From: JAJVID01 sp035275345
GTDB lineage: Bacteria > Acidobacteriota > Blastocatellia > RBC074
Reading direction: 5' to 3'
Length of the DNA: 15,996 bases
NCBI GenBank assembly: GCA_035275345.1
Contig: DATEMY010000505.1
Span: forward strand, 1-15,996
This document shows positions 7,144-12,503 of the stretch, one piece after another (the first letter of the stretch is position 1; each line of letters begins with the position of its first letter). The notes beneath the pieces were generated by a model. That model saw only the letters and a program-made list of their open reading frames with translations. It was not told the origin of the DNA and did no database searches. A program made the translations under genes and the position numbers.

Positions 7144-7905
7144 ATGCCAAAGATATTAGTAACGAATGACGATGGGTATTTTGCCGAAGGGATTATGGCG
7201 TTGGCCAGTGCGCTCGAAACTGTGGGGGAAGTCACAGTGGTCGCGCCCGCTTCGGAACAGAGCGCGACCGCGCATTCATTGACGCTGACCAGGCCGCTCC
7301 GCGCGCGCCAGATCAGCGAGCGGCGTTACACGGTTGACGGCACGCCGACAGATTGCGTCTTGCTGGCTCTAACGACAATTTTGCCCGAACGTCCCGACAT
7401 CGTCGTGTCGGGCATCAATCATGGCGCGAACCTCGGCGATGACGTGACTTATTCGGGGACGGTCGCCGGCGCTCTCGAAGCCTCGGTCTTTAAATTGCCC
7501 GGCATCGCGATCAGCCTGACCGCCCGCGAAGGAGATTTCAGTCATGCGGCGAAATTCGCCGCCGATCTGGCAGCCCAGGTATTGAAAGAAGGATTGCCCA
7601 CGGGCACGATCCTCAACGTCAATGTGCCGGTCGGAGAGATTCGCGGCACGCGACTGACGCATCAGGGCGTGGTCATGGCCACTCCGGATATCGTCGAAGG
7701 CGTTGATCCACGCGGCAAGGCCTATTATTGGATCGGCGTACAAAAGCTTTCCTGGAAGGAGGATCGCGGCAGCGATTATGCCGCGATCGGCGAAGGCATG
7801 GTTTCGATCACTCCGCTGCGGACCGATTGGACCGACTATAGCACCCTGGAGACGTTGCGACGCCGCGATCTTTTTGCATTCGATGTCCAGAAACCGGGAA
7901 CCTGA
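7144..7905 (+). CDS. surE: 5'/3'-nucleotidase SurE
   Basis: 253 residues, the normal length for SurE, a metal-dependent phosphatase acting on nucleoside monophosphates (and on short polyphosphate in some species). The metal site is intact: Asp9-Asp10 in LVTNDDGYFAEGI, Ser40 in EQSATAHSLT, and the Asn-containing loop GINHGANLGDDVTYSGTVAGA at about 90-110. The substrate loop with DGTPTDCV is at 65-72. There is no signal peptide; it acts in the cytoplasm. The ATG at 7144 starts exactly at the family N-terminus (MPKILVTNDDG), although no clear Shine-Dalgarno precedes it; the ATG at 7131 is out of frame. SurE is often encoded near pcm, found here at 10455-11126 on the same strand but not adjacent. 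The stop is followed by a weak hairpin at 7938-7970. Confidence 0.97.
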   Translation: MPKILVTNDDGYFAEGIMALASALETVGEVTVVAPASEQSATAHSLTLTRPLRARQISERRYTVDGTPTDCVLLALTTILPERPDIVVSGINHGANLGDDVTYSGTVAGALEASVFKLPGIAISLTAREGDFSHAAKFAADLAAQVLKEGLPTGTILNVNVPVGEIRGTRLTHQGVVMATPDIVEGVDPRGKAYYWIGVQKLSWKEDRGSDYAAIGEGMVSITPLRTDWTDYSTLETLRRRDLFAFDVQKPGT

Positions 7906-7937
7906 ACTTGAATTCAGGCGAGTCTTTCGGGAGTCAT

Positions 7938-7970
7938 AATGGGGTGTGCGATACCTAAGTACCCCGCATT
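7938..7970 (+). terminator. possible surE terminator hairpin
   Basis: AATGGGGT (7938-7945) pairs with ACCCC..ATT (7961-7970) with a 2-base bulge and 15-base loop. An AT palindrome AAAATATATTTT follows at 7972-7983, giving a short T-run on the + strand about 10 bases after the stem. Weaker than a textbook terminator. Confidence 0.3.
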
Positions 7971-8062
7971 GAAAATATATTTTGCGCGCGCACGCGAACG
8001 CTTTAATTGTGTTTGAGGTATAGTTGAACAACCCCTTCACTTTTCCAGACGGAGCAACACCT

Positions 8063-8344
8063 ATGCGTAAAAAGAAATGGGTAAATCTGATTTCAATGCT
8101 TATAGTCGCCTGTCTGCTCGCTTTGAGCTTGGGGACTGGCGCGAGCGCGCAACGTCGCAATCCTGAAGCAGGCAAGAAAAAGGCTGCTAAACGGATCGGC
8201 ATCGGGGCGGCCATCGGAGCAGGGGCAGGCGGGCTGATTGGCGGTAGGAAAGGCGCGCTCGTTGGAGCGGGAATGGGCGCAGGCGGCGGCACTCTATATC
8301 ATATTCACAAGAAGCGCGCTTACTCGAGGCGGCGGCAGCGGTAA
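8063..8344 (+). CDS. small exported glycine-zipper protein
   Basis: 93 residues. The N-terminus is a classic Sec signal: MRKKK, a hydrophobic stretch at about 6-24, then GASA before Gln30, a likely signal peptidase I site. IVAC at 14-17 could pass as a weak lipobox, but the hydrophobic core continues beyond it, so I prefer type I cleavage. The mature part has a Lys-rich start (38-44), a glycine zipper at 45-77 with Gly/Ala every few residues (GIGAAIGAGAGGLIGG, then GALVGAGMGAGGG), and a basic His/Arg tail (80-93). Glycine zippers of this kind pack as membrane or outer-membrane hairpins; the exact function is unknown. Start choice: GGAG at 8051-8054, 8 bases before the ATG; an upstream TTG at 8024 would place 13 residues before the signal. 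It is followed closely by the hairpin at 8369-8399. Confidence 0.82.
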   Translation: MRKKKWVNLISMLIVACLLALSLGTGASAQRRNPEAGKKKAAKRIGIGAAIGAGAGGLIGGRKGALVGAGMGAGGGTLYHIHKKRAYSRRRQR

Positions 8345-8368
8345 GCGAAAACTTCTTGGAGCGACGAA

Positions 8369-8399
8369 AAGCCGACTGGGTTTCCATCCCGGTCGGCTT
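8369..8399. terminator. shared hairpin terminator between convergent genes
   Basis: A 12-bp stem (8369-8380 with 8388-8399, one T:G wobble) around a 7-base loop TTTCCAT, placed between the stops of the glycine-zipper gene (+, 8344) and the methyltransferase gene (-). On the minus strand it is followed by CTTTTCG; on the plus strand by TTCACTGTTTATG. It should serve both genes, better for the leftward one. The methyltransferase stop (8399-8401) touches the stem. Confidence 0.72.
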
Positions 8400-9214
8400 C
8401 ACTGTTTATGGCGCGATCTTCGCGCCAGCCATAGGTCGTATGTGTCATGTCGAACGATCTTCCCATCAAATCGTGATTCGATGAGGTTGGCAATACAGGC
8501 GAGGAATTTTCTGCGCGTCTCTGGCTCGAATGCCCGAATGTTCGAGTAGGTTTCGAGCAAGTCGCAGTATTGGGAGGCTCCGTACTCGCGCGCGCAAAGG
8601 TAGCGCCTATGGGCTATCGGTTCGAAAAAGGCTGAGGTTGCCAGTTCTTCGTTTTCCTGGGGCAGATCCTCGATCCTCGGCAACCGGAACGCAGGATCGT
8701 GAAATGGATCCCAACGCGCGTGGCAGGTTTGGCTTTCGATTGAGAACCGATCGACGTCATAGCTTACGCCCCAGTGAGTTTCAACGATTGCCAGCGTTCC
8801 GCCTGATCGCAACGCGTCCGCGCATTTTCTTACTCGCGTTGTCGGATTAAGCCAGTGAAATGCGGTCGCTACTGCGACGAGGTCGAACATCTCGGACGGC
8901 GTCGCCCACTCATCGAAATCGGCGACCACGACCTCCGCTTCTTGAAAGCGCGCAAGCTTCCGCCGTGCGACGCCTGCGAGGTTCGCGCCAAGCTCGACGG
9001 CTACGAGGGACAGTCCGCGCTCCGCAAGTGGAATGGTCAGTTGGCCGCTGCCCGGACCGATCTCCAGGACCCGGCAGCCCTTATCCAGGCCGCTCAACTC
9101 CAGGATGTCGTCGACTAACCGAGGTGGATAACCAGGTCGCGCCTTGTCGTATAGCTCAGCTACTTCATCAAATGATTCCCGGCGACGACCGCTGTGGCTA
9201 CCGCTCATTTCCAT
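8399..9214 (-). CDS. class I SAM-dependent methyltransferase
   Basis: 271 residues. The Rossmann methyltransferase core occupies about 14-150. Motif I is VLEIGPGSGQLTIPLAERG at 49-67; the acidic residue ending strand 2 is Glu74 in VAVELGANLA; motif II/III is VVVADFDEW at 95-103; the post-motif region reads FDLVAVATAFHWLNP at 110-124. The AFHWLNP block with a preceding SFDEVAELYDKARPGYP (14-30) is the pattern of a broad group of small-molecule methyltransferases related to trans-aconitate methyltransferase. The substrate is unknown, and the C-terminal 120 residues have no feature that settles it. Start: GGGGAG at 9220-9225 (minus-strand reading) lies 5 bases before the ATG at 9214; a second Met two codons on is possible. 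No operon partner is clear. A 33-codon open frame overlaps the first 17 bases. Confidence 0.88.
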   Translation of the reverse strand: MEMSGSHSGRRRESFDEVAELYDKARPGYPPRLVDDILELSGLDKGCRVLEIGPGSGQLTIPLAERGLSLVAVELGANLAGVARRKLARFQEAEVVVADFDEWATPSEMFDLVAVATAFHWLNPTTRVRKCADALRSGGTLAIVETHWGVSYDVDRFSIESQTCHARWDPFHDPAFRLPRIEDLPQENEELATSAFFEPIAHRRYLCAREYGASQYCDLLETYSNIRAFEPETRRKFLACIANLIESRFDGKIVRHDTYDLWLARRSRHKQ

Positions 9215-9299
9215 GCAGTCTCCCCATTTTTACGCTGTTTGAGTAGTTCGAGAGATCGGTTTGCTTGCCGGCGATCGGTATGACGTTGGAATTGGTCAT
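9198..9299 (-). CDS. possible 33-residue small ORF overlapping the methyltransferase start
   Basis: ATG at 9299 to stop at 9198, overlapping the methyltransferase ATG by 17 bases in another frame. The peptide is polar (begins MTNSNVIPIAGKQTD), has no signal or membrane segment and is unlike anything I know. A purine-rich GGGGGCAAGG precedes its ATG. The overlap would allow translational coupling, so it could be a leader peptide, a gene remnant or chance. Low confidence. Confidence 0.2.
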   Translation of the reverse strand: MTNSNVIPIAGKQTDLSNYSNSVKMGRLHGNER

Positions 9300-9375
9300 T
9301 GCCTTGCCCCCGCGAATTTGAGTTATCCGGCGCTGGGCGGAACATATCAAACATTCATATGGAAGGATATAGAGA

Positions 9376-9404
9376 CTGACATGTCTATTTTTTCCGTGTA
9401 GTAT
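9376..9404 (+). promoter_or_regulatory. candidate sigma70-type promoter for the membrane/coiled-coil gene pair
   Basis: CTGACA (9376-9381, 5 of 6 to consensus), a 17-base spacer rich in T, and TAGTAT (9399-9404, 4 of 6). The start would fall near 9411, giving a leader of about 160 bases before the GTG at 9571. An 8-bp palindrome GACATGTC (9378-9385) overlaps the -35 box and could be an operator half-site. Confidence 0.4.
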
Positions 9405-9485
9405 TGCGGCGGAATGATCGCGTGGAGTCCTTGAAAAACTTGAAGCGCCGGACGCTCGCGACGGAATTAATCGATAATGCAGGAA

Positions 9486-9521
9486 CTTGACGCTCTCCAA
9501 AATCTTAACGCTCTCCAAAAC
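9486..9521. repeat. two tandem 18-bp copies, CTTRACGCTCTCCAAAAY
   Basis: Copies at 9486-9503 and 9504-9521 match at 16 of 18 positions. It lies 50 bases before the membrane-protein start, inside its predicted leader. It belongs with the other short intergenic tandem repeats of the window but shares no unit with them. Confidence 0.8.
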
Positions 9522-9570
9522 GGGCCGTAAATGCGACGGCGAAATGCGGCATTAATGGAGGGCACACCAA

Positions 9571-10044
9571 GTGGGAGATATTGCGCGGCGAGCGCTCACG
9601 GTCGTAGTAACGCTCTTTGTAATCGTAATGGTCATGGTCGTTCTTCTGTGGACGCACGGCTTCCTGTTCGAATGGCGCAAACTACCGCTTCACACTGTGG
9701 CCGAATGGCTATGGCGGTATTTTGTGACTGTCAGCGTGACGATTCTTTGTTATCGGTTTGCGGCGGCGCTCGTTGGATTGAATGCTGCGGAGCTTACGCG
9801 TTCGCGCAAGATCTGGCTCTATTCGCGTTGGGCGCTGTTCACCGGCATTGCGGCCTGGTTATTCAGCTTGTTCGGCGACAAAGTTGCGAACGGAGTGACC
9901 GCGATCAAGGGGTTCGTTGCGCTCCTGGTCGTGGGATTGATCGGAACGCGCGCCGGGATTATCGAAAACGAAAGGAAACTGCGGCAGTTCCTCAAGGAGA
10001 ATGATGAGGAAGTCCCGCAGAAAGGACACACAAATGACCAGTGA
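9571..10044 (+). CDS. small integral membrane protein, unknown function
   Basis: 157 residues with four predicted membrane spans at about 9-30, 46-68, 84-102 and 107-126, then a charged C-terminal tail (about 130-157, rich in Glu, Lys and Arg) likely in the cytoplasm. No catalytic motif or recognisable family signature. Start: a GTG at 9571 with GGAGG at 9557-9561, 9 bases upstream; this is the only start in the frame with such a site. Its last 11 bases overlap the start of the coiled-coil gene at 10034, so the two are almost certainly cotranscribed and translationally coupled. Partner proteins that bind its charged tail are a reasonable guess, the coiled-coil product being the first candidate; that is inference only. 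Confidence 0.72.
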   Translation: MGDIARRALTVVVTLFVIVMVMVVLLWTHGFLFEWRKLPLHTVAEWLWRYFVTVSVTILCYRFAAALVGLNAAELTRSRKIWLYSRWALFTGIAAWLFSLFGDKVANGVTAIKGFVALLVVGLIGTRAGIIENERKLRQFLKENDEEVPQKGHTNDQ

Positions 10045-10294
10045 AGAGATCGAGCGCATCCTGCAAGCCGTCGCGCAGAATCAAGCGCGAGCCGATGAGG
10101 AATTCGCGATGCTGCTGAAGTCGCAAAACCGTTACGAGGAACGGTTGGCTGCGATCAGCGAGATTATGCGCGACCTGGCCGACAAGCAACTCAAGAACGA
10201 GGAACGCTTTGCCGAGACAGACAAGCGTTTTGCGGAACTGGCCGCCGCGCAGATGAGGTATGAGGGGCGACAGGAGAAGCTCGAAGGCTCCTAG
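10034..10294 (+). CDS. small coiled-coil protein, unknown function
   Basis: 86 residues, almost wholly helical and charged, no Pro and only 2 Gly (both at the C-terminus), with heptad-like spacing through residues 4-75. It includes the near-repeat NEERFAETDKRFAEL (55-69), a pattern seen in many bacterial coiled-coil proteins of unknown role. No signal peptide or membrane segment; cytoplasmic. Start: AAAGGA at 10021-10026, 7 bases before the ATG, which lies inside the preceding gene and overlaps it by 11 bases; an earlier ATG at 10001 would add a basic 11-residue stretch read out of the upstream gene and lacks such a site. The end is abrupt (RQEKLEGS, TAG at 10292-10294), while similar proteins often carry further heptads, so it may be shortened. 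A 160-base purine-rich gap without clear features follows. Confidence 0.68.
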   Translation: MTSEEIERILQAVAQNQARADEEFAMLLKSQNRYEERLAAISEIMRDLADKQLKNEERFAETDKRFAELAAAQMRYEGRQEKLEGS

Positions 10295-10454
10295 GGAAAT
10301 AGGTTCGATTCAAAACGAACTACAGATGGGAGTTTTTGAAGCGTTAACGGAACAATAAATGGAACATTGGACGGCGAGACGAGAGGCAAGGCTTGGAAGT
10401 GATTGAAGATGATGATGGACATGGACGGGAAAGGGCAGGTACTATTTGGATTCG

Positions 10455-11126
10455 ATGTCCAATTATAACAACGGACAAGACAGCCCACATTACGCGCGCG
10501 CGAGGGCGGAAATGGTAGGGCGGTTGCGCGATCATTACCAAATCCGCGATGAACGTGTGCTGGCCGCGATGGGACGAATCCCCCGCCATTTCTTCGTGCC
10601 CGAAGCGCTGCAATCGCATGCCTATGGCGACCACGCGCTGCCCATCGAATTCAACCAAACGATTTCACAACCGTTCATTGTCGCGCGGGAGACCGAGTTG
10701 CTGGAGGTTACCAAAGATGACCGCGCGCTGGAAATCGGCGCCGGGTCGGGTTATCAAACCGCAGTGCTTGCCGCCGTCGCCGGCCAGGTCTTCGCTCTCG
10801 AACGCATCCCGGAATTGGCGCGCGAGGCGCAAGCGCGTTTGCGGCGCCTTAGCATATATAACGCCGCGATCAAATGCTTCGACGGCACCTACGGCTGGAA
10901 TGAATTCGCTCCCTACCGCGGGATCCTGGTCGCGGCCGCCGCGCCCGAGGCCCCGAAACCCCTTGTTGATCAACTGGCGATCGGCGGCCATCTGGTAATC
11001 CCCCTCGGAACCGAGACTGACCAGCGTCTCACCCGCATCACGCGCTCGCCCGATGGAATTGTCGCCGAGGATTTCGGCGCTTGCCAGTTTGTGAAACTTA
11101 TTGGCCGTTACGGCTGGGAAAGATAA
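10455..11126 (+). CDS. pcm: protein-L-isoaspartate O-methyltransferase
   Basis: 223 residues, near the usual 210-220. The enzyme methylates L-isoaspartyl residues in damaged proteins with SAM to start their repair. Signatures: RVLAAMGRIPRHFFVPEAL (34-52), the family-specific substrate motif NQTISQPFIVARETELL (67-83), motif I ALEIGAGSGYQTAVLA (91-106), the second acidic SAM residue in ALERIPELA (114-122), FDGTYGW (142-148) and GGHLVIPLG (177-185). Two positions differ from the common pattern: FDG where GDG is usual, and APYRGILVAAAAPE where most have APFD-I-VTAA-PE. The start is the ATG at 10455; a TTG at 10446 is possible. The DedA gene follows after 33 bases on the same strand. Confidence 0.94.
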   Translation: MSNYNNGQDSPHYARARAEMVGRLRDHYQIRDERVLAAMGRIPRHFFVPEALQSHAYGDHALPIEFNQTISQPFIVARETELLEVTKDDRALEIGAGSGYQTAVLAAVAGQVFALERIPELAREAQARLRRLSIYNAAIKCFDGTYGWNEFAPYRGILVAAAAPEAPKPLVDQLAIGGHLVIPLGTETDQRLTRITRSPDGIVAEDFGACQFVKLIGRYGWER

Positions 11127-11159
11127 ACCAACCACAACACCAACCACCAACCATCATAC
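11127..11159 (+). promoter_or_regulatory. G-free A/C-rich leader before the DedA gene
   Basis: The 33 bases between pcm and the DedA start contain no G at all and only three T, with repeated CAACCA/ACCAACC words. There is therefore no Shine-Dalgarno. Such an unstructured CA-rich leader can still be bound by the ribosome through its single-stranded nature, or translation may depend on coupling to pcm. Confidence 0.6.
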
Positions 11160-11840
11160 ATGGAACTGATCAAAGACTTTATCGACGTCATTCTGCATCT
11201 CGACACACACCTTGTTGAACTGGTCTCGCGGTACGGGACGTTCTCCTACGCCATTTTATTCGCGATCATTTTTTGCGAGACGGGACTGGTCGTAACGCCG
11301 TTTTTACCGGGCGATTCATTGCTCTTCGCCATCGGCGCCTTGTCGGCGAAAGGCGCGCTCAACGTCTACACCGTGGCCTTCCTGCTGATGCTGGCCGCGA
11401 TCATCGGCGATTCGACCAACTATTGGATAGGCTATTTCGTGGGACCGAAAGTCTTCCGCAGCGAAAGCTCGCGCTGGCTCAACCGCAAGCACCTGGAGCG
11501 CACCAGCCAATTTTACGAGAGATACGGCGTCAAGACGGTGATTATCGCGCGCTTCATGCCCATCGTCCGCACCTTCGCGCCATTCGTGGCCGGCATCGGG
11601 CGGATGTATTACCCGCGCTTTCTCTGCTTCAGCGTGCTGGGAAGCATTCTCTGGATCGGGCTATTCGTCAGCGCGGGATATCTGTTCGGCAACATCCCAG
11701 TGGTTAAGCGCAACTTCACGCTGGTGATCCTGGCAATCATTTTTCTCTCGCTACTGCCAGCGCTGATCGAGGTTGCGCGTGAGAGACGTTGGCGGAAAAC
11801 TGCGGTGGGTCCGAGCGGAAGCCAACAGCCTGGGGACTGA
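11160..11840 (+). CDS. DedA family membrane protein (SNARE-associated/VTT domain)
   Basis: 226 residues. DedA-family proteins are inner-membrane proteins tied to lipid-carrier flipping (undecaprenyl phosphate for some members) and envelope homeostasis. The diagnostic blocks are present: FCETGLVVTPFLPGDSLLF (38-56) with Glu40 and Asp52, IIGDSTNYWIGYFVG (81-95), and FYERYGVKTVIIARFMPIVRTFAPFVAG (118-145) with Arg131 and Arg137, followed by FLCFSVLGSILW (154-165). Hydrophobic spans lie at about 28-48, 53-83, 138-148, 155-177 and 185-205; the C-terminal tail is basic. Start: the ATG at 11160 fits the family N-terminus, but the leader has no G, hence no Shine-Dalgarno. It lies 33 bases after pcm and is probably cotranscribed. 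Confidence 0.94.
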   Translation: MELIKDFIDVILHLDTHLVELVSRYGTFSYAILFAIIFCETGLVVTPFLPGDSLLFAIGALSAKGALNVYTVAFLLMLAAIIGDSTNYWIGYFVGPKVFRSESSRWLNRKHLERTSQFYERYGVKTVIIARFMPIVRTFAPFVAGIGRMYYPRFLCFSVLGSILWIGLFVSAGYLFGNIPVVKRNFTLVILAIIFLSLLPALIEVARERRWRKTAVGPSGSQQPGD

Positions 11841-11865
11841 TCCGCCTCGCTGATGGCCGCGATGG

Positions 11866-11883
11866 CGCCAACCCAGGTTGGCG
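11866..11883. terminator. short GC-rich hairpin after the DedA gene
   Basis: CGCCAACC (11866-11873) pairs perfectly with GGTTGGCG (11876-11883) around a 2-base CA. It sits 26 bases past the DedA stop, in the 160-base gap before the convergent B12-subunit gene. No T-run follows. The 2-base loop would need one or two pairs opened. The rest of this gap shows nothing clear. Confidence 0.25.
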
Positions 11884-12000
11884 GAAGGGACCGGAATGAC
11901 CAGGCTCGATAGCGTCGCGAGGCAGTTGGACGTAATGGCCGCCTTGCGGAGTCTGGCGGAATGGTATCCGGTCGACAGTATGGATGAGGACATCTGCCCC

Positions 12001-12405
12001 TCAGTCGCGTGGTTTCACGCTCTCCCGGATGTATTTGATGATGTCTTCGGTCGAAGCCCCAGGCAGGAAAACCGCTCCGACGCCGGCCTCTTTGAGCTTC
12101 GGGATGTCGTCTTCAGGAATGATTCCGCCGCCGAAAAGCAGCGTGTCATTCATCCCCTTTTCGCGCATCAGCTCGACCACTCGCGGGAAGATTGTCATGT
12201 GCGCGCCCGACAGGATCGAAAGCCCGACGATGTCAACATCCTCCTGCAATGCGGCGTTGACGATCTGTTCCGGAGTTTGACGCAAGCCCGTATAGATCAC
12301 CTCCATTCCCGCGTCGCGTAACGCTCGGGCGATGACTTTCACTCCACGATCGTGCCCGTCCAATCCGGGCTTGGCCAATAACACTCTGATCTTGGTTTCG
12401 GACAT
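12001..12405 (-). CDS. cobalamin-binding (small/C-terminal) subunit of a methylmalonyl-CoA-type mutase
   Basis: 134 residues, a stand-alone B12-binding domain. All family motifs are present: DGHDRG at 16-21 (DxHxxG; His18 is the cobalt ligand), LSILSG at 62-67 (SxL) and FGGGIIP at 91-97. Such subunits pair with a separate large subunit holding the acyl-CoA barrel and interconvert methylmalonyl-CoA and succinyl-CoA or a related acyl pair. No large-subunit gene lies within the window, so the exact substrate is open. Start: the Met at 12405 begins the family sequence (MSETKIRVLLAKPGLDGHD); an upstream ATG at 12486 would add 27 residues translated from repeat sequence and is rejected. There is no Shine-Dalgarno: the leader is pyrimidine-rich and runs straight into the repeat at 12420-12503. 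It is downstream of the M16 pair on the same strand, separated by 98 bases. Confidence 0.93.
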   Translation of the reverse strand: MSETKIRVLLAKPGLDGHDRGVKVIARALRDAGMEVIYTGLRQTPEQIVNAALQEDVDIVGLSILSGAHMTIFPRVVELMREKGMNDTLLFGGGIIPEDDIPKLKEAGVGAVFLPGASTEDIIKYIRESVKPRD

Positions 12406-12419
12406 AAGTTTTGAAGATT

Positions 12420-12503
12420 GGGGAGTAGGGAGCGGGGAATAGGGAGTGGTGGAATCAAATTCCCTGTTCCCACTCCACATTCCCAATTCCGCATTCCCTG
12501 CTC
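12420..12503. repeat. degenerate GGGAATn/GGGAGTn repeat with inverted right half
   Basis: On the + strand, G-rich words of about 7 bases (GGGGAGT, AGGGAGC, GGGGAAT, AGGGAGT) run from 12420 to about 12451, then C-rich inverse words (ATTCCCT, GTTCCCA, ACATTCCCA) run to 12500. The halves can form an imperfect hairpin. It starts directly after the M16 stop (12504) and ends about 15 bases before the B12-subunit ATG. Words match the stretch at about 5313-5337, so the two loci carry the same repeat family. Confidence 0.8.

Larger units (their letters stand above)
9215..9570. other. 356-base gap between divergent methyltransferase and membrane-protein genes
   Basis: The longest gap in the window. 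It holds, left to right: the methyltransferase Shine-Dalgarno (9220-9225), the possible small ORF (9198-9299, minus), a plausible + strand promoter (9376-9404), a two-copy 18-bp tandem repeat (9486-9521), and GGAGG at 9557-9561 for the GTG at 9571. I see no RNA gene, riboswitch or conserved protein fragment in the remainder. Confidence 0.6.

Noticed and set aside
7984..7997. Alternating GC run (GCGCGCGCACGCG) as a possible Z-DNA element
   Set aside because: Too short and common in GC-rich genomes to support a claim.
7369..8292. 307-codon minus-strand frame across surE and the glycine-zipper gene
   Set aside because: It crosses two well-supported + genes and their gap, and its low-complexity Pro/Ala start is the reverse of the glycine zipper.
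11878..12321. 147-codon + strand frame after the DedA gene
   Set aside because: Most of it is antisense to the B12-binding subunit, whose motifs are unambiguous; the first 40 codons resemble nothing.
12406..12486. Longer N-terminus for the B12-binding subunit (start at 12486)
   Set aside because: The added residues come from the G-rich/C-rich repeat, and the family begins at the Met at 12405.
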